A stretch of DNA of 7,772 bases, taken from NCBI GenBank assembly GCA_030618975.1, contig JAUXCH010000211.1, positions 1-7,772 on the forward strand. Direction: 5' to 3'. Under the pieces are notes generated by a model. That model was not told where the DNA came from. It did not search any database and worked only from the letters and a program-made list of their open reading frames with translations. Shown here piece after piece: positions 1 to 6,614 of this stretch. Every line of letters starts with the position of its first letter. The first letter of the stretch is position 1. Source of the DNA: Planctomycetia bacterium (GTDB taxonomy: Bacteria; Planctomycetota; PLA2; JAEUHO01). The position numbers and the translations under genes are program-made.

Positions 1-3000
1 GGAGGGACATCTCCTTGCGCATCTCCTCCTTGCCCTGCTGCGCCTTGCCGAAAGCCGCCATGTCGGCGACCTGCCCCATGTAGGTGCCGGTCGAGGCCTG
101 GCCGCCCGTGTTCGAGTAGACCTGCGTGTCGAGCACGACCACCCGCACGGGCTTGTCGGACGCGAGCAGGCGCGAGAGGTTCTGGAAGCCGATGTCGAGC
201 ATCGCCCCGTCGCCGCCGACGGCGATGATCGGCGGACAGAGGCGGAACTCGTCGTCCGTGAACTGCTCCCAGTCGAACTTCGCGAAGAAGGTCTCGTGGG
301 TCTCGGCGTCGTACTCGCCGGCGAGCTCGAGCTCGGCGCGGCGGATCTGGATGAAGCCGTCGGCCATCTTCCGCATGTGGCCCTCGAAGATGCCGATGGC
401 GATCGACGGCGCGTCCTGGAAGAGATGGTTGACCCACGGGAACGGGTACGGGTTGTAGGGGTACGTGCTCGCCCAGACGGACGAGCAGCCCGTGGAGTTC
501 GTGAACCCCAACGCCGAGCGGCCCTTGCCGCTGGGCCCCTCCGTGTACCGCCAGTGGAGGTCCTTCAGGTCGCGGATCAGCTTCACGATCCGCTCGACCT
601 GTTCACGCTTCGCGTCGTCGACGGGGAGGTCGACCTGGCCGTTGCCGCCGTCCTTCAGGGCCTCCAGGTCGGCGTCGGCGGAGAGGAGCCCGCGGGCCTT
701 GACGTCGAGTTCCTCCATCATCGTCTCGAGGTGCGCGACCAGCTTCTCGACGCGCGGGTGGATCAACGCCTGGACCGCGGCGACGACGAGGTGGATACCC
801 GTCTTCTCGCCACAGCCCATGCAGGCGCCGTCACCGCCCACCATGGACATGTAGTTGTCCTTCTTGAGCAGGAGCGACGGAAGGATGCCGATCGCCTCGT
901 CGATGCTCGCGATGTCCACGTAGCGATCGTCCGTGTCCGGCAGGTTCCGCCAGAGCTCCCAGCGACGCCGCATGTCCTCGACGATCTGGTCGTCCTGCTT
1001 GATCGTGAGCAGCGCCTCGGTCGGGCAGACGTCCACGCAGACGTTGCAGCCCTTGCAGGTCTCGGGGTTGACGGTGATGGACAACAGTCCGCCCGAGTCC
1101 TTCTCCTCGTCCTCCGGCACGTCGAAGAAGGGCGCCGTCTTCGCCAGGGGGAAGTCCGCCAGCGCGGTGGCGACGACCAAGAACTCCTTGTCGAGGGCCC
1201 GTCGGCGCTCGGGATCGGTCGCCACCTTCTTCGCGACGTTCTCGTAGGCGACTTCCAGGACGTCCGCGAAGGTCGTGAAGGGCGCGCCGCGCATGATGCG
1301 GCGCGCTTCGCGGCCGAGGTGCTTCACGATCTGCTGCAGGCGGTCGAAGGTCTGGCCGTTCGAAACCGTCTTGATCGCGGCCTCGAGCACCTCCTCCACG
1401 GTGTTCACCACGCCGGGGATGGCGCTGTCGGGGCACTGGGTCCAGCAGGCGCTGCAGCCGGTGCACTTCGCGGGCACGAACTCGGGAACCTCGAAGCGCA
1501 TGTCCGTCATGTCGCGGATCGAGGAGGTCGCGGCCGGAATCGCGCTGATCGCGGCGAACGGGTCGGCGATGCCGTCTTCACCCGTCTTGTAGAGGTGGCA
1601 GACCTGCTCCCAGAAGCGGCCCGTGTTGCCGATGCCCTGCTGCTGGCCCGTGCCGTCCAGGATCGCGGGCATGACCGGGACCTGGCCGCCCTCCACACCC
1701 TCGTCCGCGAGGTTCTCGAGGTCGAGCAGCTGCGCCTCGTCGAACCCGCGCCGGATGACGAGCAGGTTCTCGTCGACGACCTTCTCGCCGAGGTGGCCGA
1801 ACTTCTTGTTCACCTGCGCCCCGATGCCCGCGAAGAGGCGCTCCTCGTCGAGGCCGTGGTTCTTCATGAGCGGTGCGGCGCGGAAGAACGCGCCCATGAA
1901 CGCCGCGCCCTGCATGCGGTAGCGCAGGTCGGGGTTCGTCGCGATCTCGCTCGCGATCTGGAAGGCGTCGAGGTGGTAGACCTGGATCTGCTTCTCGCGG
2001 ATCTCGCGCTGGACGCTCTGGGGCAGCGAGTTCCAGAGATCCTGCGCCGACAGGCTGCTCTGGATCACGAACACGCCGCCCGCGGACAGGCCGGCCAGCG
2101 GATTCGAGTGCCGGAACACGTTCGGGTCCGGGGAGAGCACCACGTTCACGTGCTTCAGCTCGCAGTTGAGGCGCACGGGCTCCGACGCCAGCGTCGCGTA
2201 GAACGTCGTCGGCTGGCCCTTCTTCTCGGAGCCGTACTTCGGGTTGGCCTTGATGTAGAGCCCGAGCAGGTCGGCGGCCGTCTGGGCCACGTTCTTGCCC
2301 ATCGTGATGGCGCCCCAACCGCCCACGGAGTGGATCCTCAGCGAGGTCGCGCCCGCGGGCATGAGGTCCAGGTCCTCGCTCGGCTCGAGCGTCAGGTCCG
2401 CCAGGTGCGGGTAGGCCTCGAGCAGCTTCTCCTGCCAGATCTGGAGCTTGGGCAGCCGCGTGCCCTTCCGGATGAAGTCGATGTTCAGGTAGAACTGCCG
2501 CCGCTTCTTCCCGCCGTCGAGCATGTTGTCGATCGCGGCGACGATGTGGTTTGGCTGCAGGTCGCGGCTTCCGAGGCCGAAGCACCCGGAGAAGAACTCG
2601 GGGATCTCGGCGGCCTCGACGGGCTCGAGATCCGGGTGCGGCAGGTCCCCGCCCCGCGCCTTCGCGTTCTCGAGGCCCTGCGCCATGGCGGCGCGCAGCT
2701 CGCGCAGCAGGGGCGCGTCGACCGCGAGGGGTTGGTCGGTGCGCTCGAGCACCGTCACGGCCCGCTTGCCCTTCAGCATGCGGGTGATCAGGTCCGCGGG
2801 GAAGGGGCGGAACATGGCGACGTTCAGCACGCCGACCTTCAGGCCGCGCGTGTCGCGCAGGTGGTCGACCACGGCCTCGGCGTTGGAGACGAGCGATCCC
2901 TGTCCCGCGATGACCCAGTCGGCGTCCTCGATGCGGTAGCCCATGACGCGCGCGTAGCGCCGTCCCGTGAGCGCCCCGTACTCCTCGAAGGCCTGGTCGG

Positions 3001-3826
3001 TGAGCTCGCGGATGTGGTCGAAGTAGAAAGGCCGCTGCGCGGCGACGCCCTGGGCGTAGCTGTCCTGGTTCTGGACCGTCCCGAGCATGGCCGGGAAGTC
3101 CATGTCGTAGAGCTCGGGCACGCGCCGGCGCTTCTCGCCGAGCACGAGGCGCTGGGCCGGCGTCGGCGAGTCGATGATGTCGGCCGGGTCGCCCAGGTAC
3201 TCCTTCACGAGCTCGCGCTCGGGCATGTTCATCGTCTCGATGGTGTGGCTCGTGAGGAAGCCGTCCTGCGCGCAGATGCCGGGATTCAGGGACAGCTCGG
3301 CGATGCGGCGGGTGATCAGGTCGAAGTCGGCCGTCTGCTGGACGTCCTTGGCGAAGAGCTGGAAGAAACCCGTGTCGTCGACGCAGTGGTAGTCGTCGTG
3401 GCCGGCGTGCACGTTCAGCGCGTGCTTCGTCATCGCGCGGCACGCGATGTTGAGCACGTACGTCAGCCGCTTGCCGACCGCCGCGTAAAGCGACTCGTGC
3501 ATGTACGCGATGCCCTGGCCGCTGGAGAAGTTGCTCGCGCGCAGTCCGGTCAGGCTCATGCCGGCGGTGACGGCCGCCGCCGCGTGCTCGCCCTCGGGCT
3601 CGAAGAAGATGAGCTCACGCCCTTGGACGTTCTTCTTGCCCGCGGCGACGGCCACGGCGTACCCCTCGCCCATCTGCGTGGACGGCGTGATGGGGTAGGC
3701 GCCCGCAGCGTCGCTACCGGCCGTCTCCATCGTGACGACGGCGCCACTGCCGTCCGTCGCGGTGCGCTTGCCCGGGTACTTCACGCTGCTCTTGTTGACA
3801 CTGGATTCATTCTTGCCGGACGTCAT
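1..3826 (-). CDS. nifJ: NifJ-type pyruvate:ferredoxin (flavodoxin) oxidoreductase, long variant, 3' end outside window
   Basis: Single-chain 2-oxoacid:ferredoxin oxidoreductase: it converts pyruvate (or a related 2-oxoacid) plus CoA to acyl-CoA and CO2, passing electrons over Fe-S clusters to ferredoxin or flavodoxin, reversibly, in the cytoplasm. I translated this frame by hand; 1275 codons are open with no stop. Domains: pyrimidine-binding domain with YPITPS at 44-49; transketolase-C-like domain about 280-400; gamma domain about 495-690 with GGWGAITMGKN near 502; ferredoxin domain with two CxxCxxCxxxCP motifs (C788/791/794/798 and C924/927/930/934); TPP domain with C1002, C1005 and C1114 as proximal-cluster ligands, GDG at 1205-1207 and YSNTGG ending near 1242. 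The fourth proximal cysteine and the C-terminus lie beyond base 1. Already longer than the usual 1170-1230 residue family members because of insertions between the cysteine motifs. The ATG at 3826 overlaps the rnfB stop as ATGA, with GGGGAG nine bases upstream. The family call is strong; pyruvate as substrate is less sure. Confidence 0.93.
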   Translation of the reverse strand, partial: MTSGKNESSVNKSSVKYPGKRTATDGSGAVVTMETAGSDAAGAYPITPSTQMGEGYAVAVAAGKKNVQGRELIFFEPEGEHAAAAVTAGMSLTGLRASNFSSGQGIAYMHESLYAAVGKRLTYVLNIACRAMTKHALNVHAGHDDYHCVDDTGFFQLFAKDVQQTADFDLITRRIAELSLNPGICAQDGFLTSHTIETMNMPERELVKEYLGDPADIIDSPTPAQRLVLGEKRRRVPELYDMDFPAMLGTVQNQDSYAQGVAAQRPFYFDHIRELTDQAFEEYGALTGRRYARVMGYRIEDADWVIAGQGSLVSNAEAVVDHLRDTRGLKVGVLNVAMFRPFPADLITRMLKGKRAVTVLERTDQPLAVDAPLLRELRAAMAQGLENAKARGGDLPHPDLEPVEAAEIPEFFSGCFGLGSRDLQPNHIVAAIDNMLDGGKKRRQFYLNIDFIRKGTRLPKLQIWQEKLLEAYPHLADLTLEPSEDLDLMPAGATSLRIHSVGGWGAITMGKNVAQTAADLLGLYIKANPKYGSEKKGQPTTFYATLASEPVRLNCELKHVNVVLSPDPNVFRHSNPLAGLSAGGVFVIQSSLSAQDLWNSLPQSVQREIREKQIQVYHLDAFQIASEIATNPDLRYRMQGAAFMGAFFRAAPLMKNHGLDEERLFAGIGAQVNKKFGHLGEKVVDENLLVIRRGFDEAQLLDLENLADEGVEGGQVPVMPAILDGTGQQQGIGNTGRFWEQVCHLYKTGEDGIADPFAAISAIPAATSSIRDMTDMRFEVPEFVPAKCTGCSACWTQCPDSAIPGVVNTVEEVLEAAIKTVSNGQTFDRLQQIVKHLGREARRIMRGAPFTTFADVLEVAYENVAKKVATDPERRRALDKEFLVVATALADFPLAKTAPFFDVPEDEEKDSGGLLSITVNPETCKGCNVCVDVCPTEALLTIKQDDQIVEDMRRRWELWRNLPDTDDRYVDIASIDEAIGILPSLLLKKDNYMSMVGGDGACMGCGEKTGIHLVVAAVQALIHPRVEKLVAHLETMMEELDVKARGLLSADADLEALKDGGNGQVDLPVDDAKREQVERIVKLIRDLKDLHWRYTEGPSGKGRSALGFTNSTGCSSVWASTYPYNPYPFPWVNHLFQDAPSIAIGIFEGHMRKMADGFIQIRRAELELAGEYDAETHETFFAKFDWEQFTDDEFRLCPPIIAVGGDGAMLDIGFQNLSRLLASDKPVRVVVLDTQVYSNTGGQASTGTYMGQVADMAAFGKAQQGKEEMRKEMSL

Positions 3827-4674
3827 GAGGAGAGACTCCCCGCAGGTTCGCGCGCGGGCGCGAACTGCGCGTATTCGATCCACTGGATCGCGCCCGTCGG
3901 GCAGCGCTGGATCGCTTCGGGTCCTGTCTTGTCGTTCTTCGAGTAGTCGACCACGGCGAGTCCGCCGAGGATGGCGATCACGCCGGGCTTCGCGTCGTCG
4001 ACGCAGCGGCCGCATGCCGTGCACGCGACCTGGCAGAGGTCCTCGGCCGGGTCGCCCTCGAGCATGCTCTTGCACTGCACGATCAGGTGCTGGTCGAGCG
4101 GCATGATCGTGAAGAGGTCCTTCGGGCAGGCATCCACGCAGTCGCCGCACGCGGTGCACAAGGCGGGCGCCACGACGGGGAGGCCGTGCGCGTCCATCGT
4201 GATGGCGTCGAACGTGCAGGCGTCGGCGCAGTCGTCCAGGCCGAGGCAACCCCACGTGCAGGCCTTCCCGCCCCCGGCCACGGCGGCCGCGGCGGCGCAG
4301 GTCCGGCGACCGTGGTAGTCGCCGCGCTGCAGCGCCACGTTCGAGCCGCCCGCGCAGAGGAGCCGCGCGACGCGCTTCACCGCAGCGCCGGCCTCGACGC
4401 CGAGAAAGGCCGCGACGTCCTGGATGCCGTCCTCGCCCATGTTGGTGCAGCCGGCGGGCTGCGCCTCGCCCTGGATGAGCCCCTCCGCGAAGGCGCGGCA
4501 CCCCGCGTAGCCGCAGGCTCCGCAGTTGGTGCCGGGCAAGAGGTCGACCGCCCCGTCGATGCGCGGGTCTTCCCACACCTTCAGCCTCTTGTTCGCGAGC
4601 GCGATGAGCCCCCCGAACGTCAGGCCCACGCCGCCGAGGACGAGCACCGCAGCGAGGATGTCGGACGGGTTCAC
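3823..4674 (-). CDS. rnfB: RnfB-family membrane-anchored polyferredoxin (stand-alone, extended form)
   Basis: Electron-transfer Fe-S protein of the RnfB family, 283 residues, probably tethered to the cytoplasmic face of the membrane. Residues 5-27 form one hydrophobic helix followed by KRLK. Next comes the RnfB-specific cluster site C51-x2-C54-x4-C59-x16-C76 in an NCGACGYAGC context, then conserved C107 and C126, then two 4Fe-4S motifs (C139/143/149/153 and C173/176/179/183), then a C-terminal ferredoxin-like segment with C218/221/224 and C258-Pro. The pattern matches the extended RnfB seen in anaerobes rather than the short proteobacterial form. Start is GTG at 4674, chosen because AGGGG lies five bases upstream and the hydrophobic helix begins at once. 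It sits 10 nt after the preceding gene and overlaps nifJ by 4 nt. No other Rnf subunit is present here, so I infer service to KorAB and NifJ rather than to a local Rnf complex; rnf genes elsewhere in the genome cannot be excluded. Confidence 0.92.
   Translation of the reverse strand: MNPSDILAAVLVLGGVGLTFGGLIALANKRLKVWEDPRIDGAVDLLPGTNCGACGYAGCRAFAEGLIQGEAQPAGCTNMGEDGIQDVAAFLGVEAGAAVKRVARLLCAGGSNVALQRGDYHGRRTCAAAAAVAGGGKACTWGCLGLDDCADACTFDAITMDAHGLPVVAPALCTACGDCVDACPKDLFTIMPLDQHLIVQCKSMLEGDPAEDLCQVACTACGRCVDDAKPGVIAILGGLAVVDYSKNDKTGPEAIQRCPTGAIQWIEYAQFAPAREPAGSLSS
3836..3841 (-). promoter_or_regulatory. Ribosome binding site of nifJ
   Basis: The minus strand reads GGGGAG, followed by nine bases and the ATG at 3826-3824. 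It lies inside the last codons of rnfB, so ribosomes finishing rnfB pass over it; together with the ATGA overlap this suggests translational coupling. The GGAG is followed by TCT and CTCC, a short inverted repeat that could weakly mask it. Confidence 0.55.
3841..3869 (-). repeat. Imperfect hairpin just upstream of the nifJ ribosome binding site
   Basis: GTTCGCGC (3846-3853) and GCGCGAAC (3858-3865) are perfectly complementary with a 4-nt loop, extended by CGCA (3841-3844) and TGCG (3866-3869) after a single bulged base at 3845. That gives a 12-bp GC-rich stem in the mRNA that abuts the GGGGAG proposed as the nifJ Shine-Dalgarno. GC-rich coding sequence makes such stems fairly common by chance. 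Confidence 0.5.
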
Positions 4675-4679
4675 GAGGT

Positions 4680-4684
4680 CCCCT
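4680..4684 (-). promoter_or_regulatory. Ribosome binding site of rnfB
   Basis: The minus strand reads TAG (stop of the preceding gene) AGGGG ACCTC GTG. The AGGGG core with a five-base spacer supports the GTG at 4674 as the rnfB start and fills the whole 10-nt gap between the two genes. Confidence 0.6.
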
Positions 4685-5671
4685 CTAGTCGAGGTTCGAG
4701 AGATCGGCTTGCGTGAGCAGCCAGGCCGCGAGCTTGTCGACGGGATCCGACGGCGCCTCGCCGTCGGATCCCGCGAGGCCGGCGCCCGAGCAGGAGGCGA
4801 GCGTCTCGAGGTGCTTCAGGCCCTCTTCGAGCTGCCACGCGCTCCAGTCGCCGAGCGGCCGGGCCGGCGGCTCCTTCGGCAGCGAGGAGATCGTCAGGCG
4901 CTCGCGCGCGGTCTCGCCGGCGTCCGGATCGTGGACGAAGGTCGCCGCGTCGCCGTCGACGAGCGCCGCGATGCCGCAGCCCTGCCAGTCGGCGAATCGA
5001 GCGAGGTCCTTCTCGTCGTGTGTCTGGAGGACGAACACGCCCGGCGTGACGAGGCGGGCGAGGGGCGCGGGCGGTGCGTCGCCGCGGACGACGAGCACGA
5101 GCTTCGACGCTCCGTCGAGGACGTCCGCGAGCCCTTCGGCGTGGAGGTCCTCGCCGTTCACGTGCACGACGAGCACGGGGGCGATGGCGCGCTCCGCCGC
5201 GTTCCACCGCGCGAAGGGGTAGGCCTGGAGCCAACCGGCGTGGTCCTCCTCGCGGTACCGGCCGGTCCGGGACAGGTCGACGACGCGCGCGGCGCCGAAG
5301 GCCCGGCCGATCTCGGCGAGGGCCCCGGTCACGGTCGGCACAAGGCCGGCGCCGGGCTCGACGATCACGCGGAAGAGACCGTTCCTGCGCGCGGCCAGGT
5401 GCGTGAGCACCTCGAAGGCCTGGCGCACCCGGTCCTTGGTGGCCGGCTCGACCACCACCGTCTCGCGCGCCGTGAGGGCCTCGAACCGGCTCGGGTCGAT
5501 GCGGCCCGCGGCGAACGAACCGAGGTCGGCGCCGAGCGCCTGCGTTCCTTCGCCGGCGTCGGTCTCCTCGTCGAGGGACGCGCGAAGCGACTCGATGGTG
5601 GAGGCCAGCGCGGAGCGGAAGGCGTCGAGGGGCCGGTGGAGGGCCTCGAAGATCGGTTCTTCAGACGGCAT
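4685..5671 (-). CDS. Unrecognised 328-residue protein encoded between korB and rnfB
   Basis: I do not recognise this protein. It is 328 residues, acidic and alanine-rich, with no signal peptide, no clear membrane helix and only two cysteines (C232, C294), so it is unlikely to bind an Fe-S cluster alone. Residues 1-35 look like an amphipathic helix. Residues 70-250 alternate hydrophobic strands and helices: TVVVEP at 71-76, FRVIVEPGAG at 100-109, ARVVDLS at 128-134, PVLVVHVNGEDL at 165-176, KLVLVVRGD at 190-198, GVFVLQTHDE at 211-220, GIAALVDG at 233-240. This suggests a Rossmann-like alpha/beta domain. The tail from about 265 is proline-rich, then helical. It overlaps korB by 11 nt and ends 10 nt before rnfB; ATG 5671 has GGAG ten bases upstream. 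Codon use matches the neighbours, so it is a real operon member. A role as accessory, assembly or electron-transfer partner of the oxidoreductases is inference from position only. Confidence 0.88.
   Translation of the reverse strand: MPSEEPIFEALHRPLDAFRSALASTIESLRASLDEETDAGEGTQALGADLGSFAAGRIDPSRFEALTARETVVVEPATKDRVRQAFEVLTHLAARRNGLFRVIVEPGAGLVPTVTGALAEIGRAFGAARVVDLSRTGRYREEDHAGWLQAYPFARWNAAERAIAPVLVVHVNGEDLHAEGLADVLDGASKLVLVVRGDAPPAPLARLVTPGVFVLQTHDEKDLARFADWQGCGIAALVDGDAATFVHDPDAGETARERLTISSLPKEPPARPLGDWSAWQLEEGLKHLETLASCSGAGLAGSDGEAPSDPVDKLAAWLLTQADLSNLD
4741..4773 (-). repeat. Perfect 15-bp inverted repeat with 3-nt loop, inside the 3' end of the unrecognised gene
   Basis: CGGGATCCGACGGCG at 4741-4755 is exactly complementary in reverse to CGCCGTCGGATCCCG at 4759-4773, with a 3-base loop. 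In the mRNA it would form a very stable GC-rich hairpin about 54 nt before the stop codon at 4685-4687. No run of T follows on the minus strand, so it does not look like an intrinsic terminator. It encodes a flexible G/S/D/E/P stretch (about residues 300-310), which permits such sequence. Confidence 0.75.
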
Positions 5672-6614
5672 TGCGATCGAACTCCGATTCGAGGATCTCG
5701 ATCCTCTCTTCCGCGGTGTGCACCGGGAGGTGCCGGGTCTCGTCGTACCGCGGCCGGCTCGGGTCGCAGAAGAAGAGGCCGAGGCGGACCTTCGAGGCGT
5801 CCTCCGCGAGATGGCGGGCCGCGTCCAGGTCGCGCGGGTCGTGGCGGACCTGGGTCTTGTAGACGGCTTCGACGTCCTCGTCGCGGATGCCCCGGTCGTG
5901 GACGAGGATCTCGGTCTGGGCCGGGTCCTGCGCGGCGTCGAGGAACAGTTTCGGCATCCAGATCGGGCAGCGCTGGAGGATGCGGACGAAGGAGAATCCC
6001 TTGTGCCGGTACGCCGCCTCGAGGGTGGCGGCGAGGTGCCCCGGCACCCAGTCGGCGGTCTGCGCCACGAACGAGGCGTTCGTCACGCCCAGCGTCGTGG
6101 TCAGGGGATTGAGCGCCGGCAGGTACGTACCCCGGGGCTGCGTGTTGCTGCGGTGGCCCTGCGTCGTCGTGGGCGACGTCTGGTTCTTGGTGAGGCCGTA
6201 GATGTTGTTGTCGAACAGGATCGCGACCATGTCGACGTTGTAACGAATGGCGTGGATCCAGTGCCCGGCCCCGATCGAGCAGCAGTCGCCGTCGCCCATG
6301 ACGGCGAAGACGTCCAGGTCGGGACGAGCGAGCTTTATGCCCGTGGAGACGGGCAGCGCGCGGCCGTGGATCCCGTGGAACCCGTAGGTGCTCACGTAGT
6401 GCGGGAAGCGGCTCGAGCACCCGATCCCGGACACGATCACGGTGTTCTCGGGCACGAGCTGCTCGCTCGCGAACAGGCGCAGGACCGCACCGAGGATGGC
6501 GTGGTCGCCGCACCCGGGGCACCAGCGGGCCTGGGCGCCTTCGTAGGTGTCGTAGTCGAACGTGCGGTCGTCCTCGACGCCGCAGGACATCAGCGTGCTG
6601 CAGGAGAAACTCAC
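5661..6614 (-). CDS. korB: 2-oxoacid:ferredoxin oxidoreductase beta subunit (TPP and 4Fe-4S subunit)
   Basis: Catalytic beta subunit of a KorAB-type enzyme: it binds thiamine diphosphate and one 4Fe-4S cluster and, with the alpha subunit, decarboxylates a 2-oxoacid (probably 2-oxoglutarate) to acyl-CoA with reduction of ferredoxin. Numbered from the chosen start, it shows WCPGCGDH at 31-38 (C32, C35), GIGCSSR at 63-69 (C66) and LQRCP with C216, giving four cluster ligands. The TPP motif is GDGDCCSIG at 107-115 followed by FDNNIYGLT at 134-142. About 60 residues after 255 form a C-terminal extension ending in DRNAV; 317 residues is longer than the common form of about 280. The start is the GTG at 6614, overlapping the korA stop as GTGA; an ATG at 6590, eight codons downstream, is a real alternative because neither has a strong Shine-Dalgarno. 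Substrate cannot be separated from pyruvate or branched 2-oxoacids by sequence reading alone. Confidence 0.94.
   Translation of the reverse strand: MSFSCSTLMSCGVEDDRTFDYDTYEGAQARWCPGCGDHAILGAVLRLFASEQLVPENTVIVSGIGCSSRFPHYVSTYGFHGIHGRALPVSTGIKLARPDLDVFAVMGDGDCCSIGAGHWIHAIRYNVDMVAILFDNNIYGLTKNQTSPTTTQGHRSNTQPRGTYLPALNPLTTTLGVTNASFVAQTADWVPGHLAATLEAAYRHKGFSFVRILQRCPIWMPKLFLDAAQDPAQTEILVHDRGIRDEDVEAVYKTQVRHDPRDLDAARHLAEDASKVRLGLFFCDPSRPRYDETRHLPVHTAEERIEILESEFDRNAV

Noticed and set aside
1282..1306. 9-bp inverted repeat GCGCGCCGC / GCGGCGCGC with a 7-nt loop inside nifJ
   Set aside because: Short, all G and C, in the middle of a gene with no nearby junction; expected by chance at this base composition.
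1578..3443. A 621-codon minus-strand frame overlapping nifJ
   Set aside because: It is Arg/Pro/Ala-rich shadow sequence in a different phase from the nifJ frame, which carries all catalytic and cysteine motifs without interruption.
296..3946. A 1216-codon stop-free plus-strand frame opposite nifJ
   Set aside because: It is in exact codon register with nifJ, so its stops would need TTA, CTA or TCA codons in nifJ, which GC-rich genes avoid. The product is a low-complexity Arg/Val/Leu/Asp/Glu-rich string with no recognisable domain, while the opposite strand encodes clear NifJ motifs throughout.
4675..4684. Possible promoter or terminator in the only intergenic gap
   Set aside because: The gap is 10 nt and is fully taken up by the rnfB ribosome binding site and spacer.
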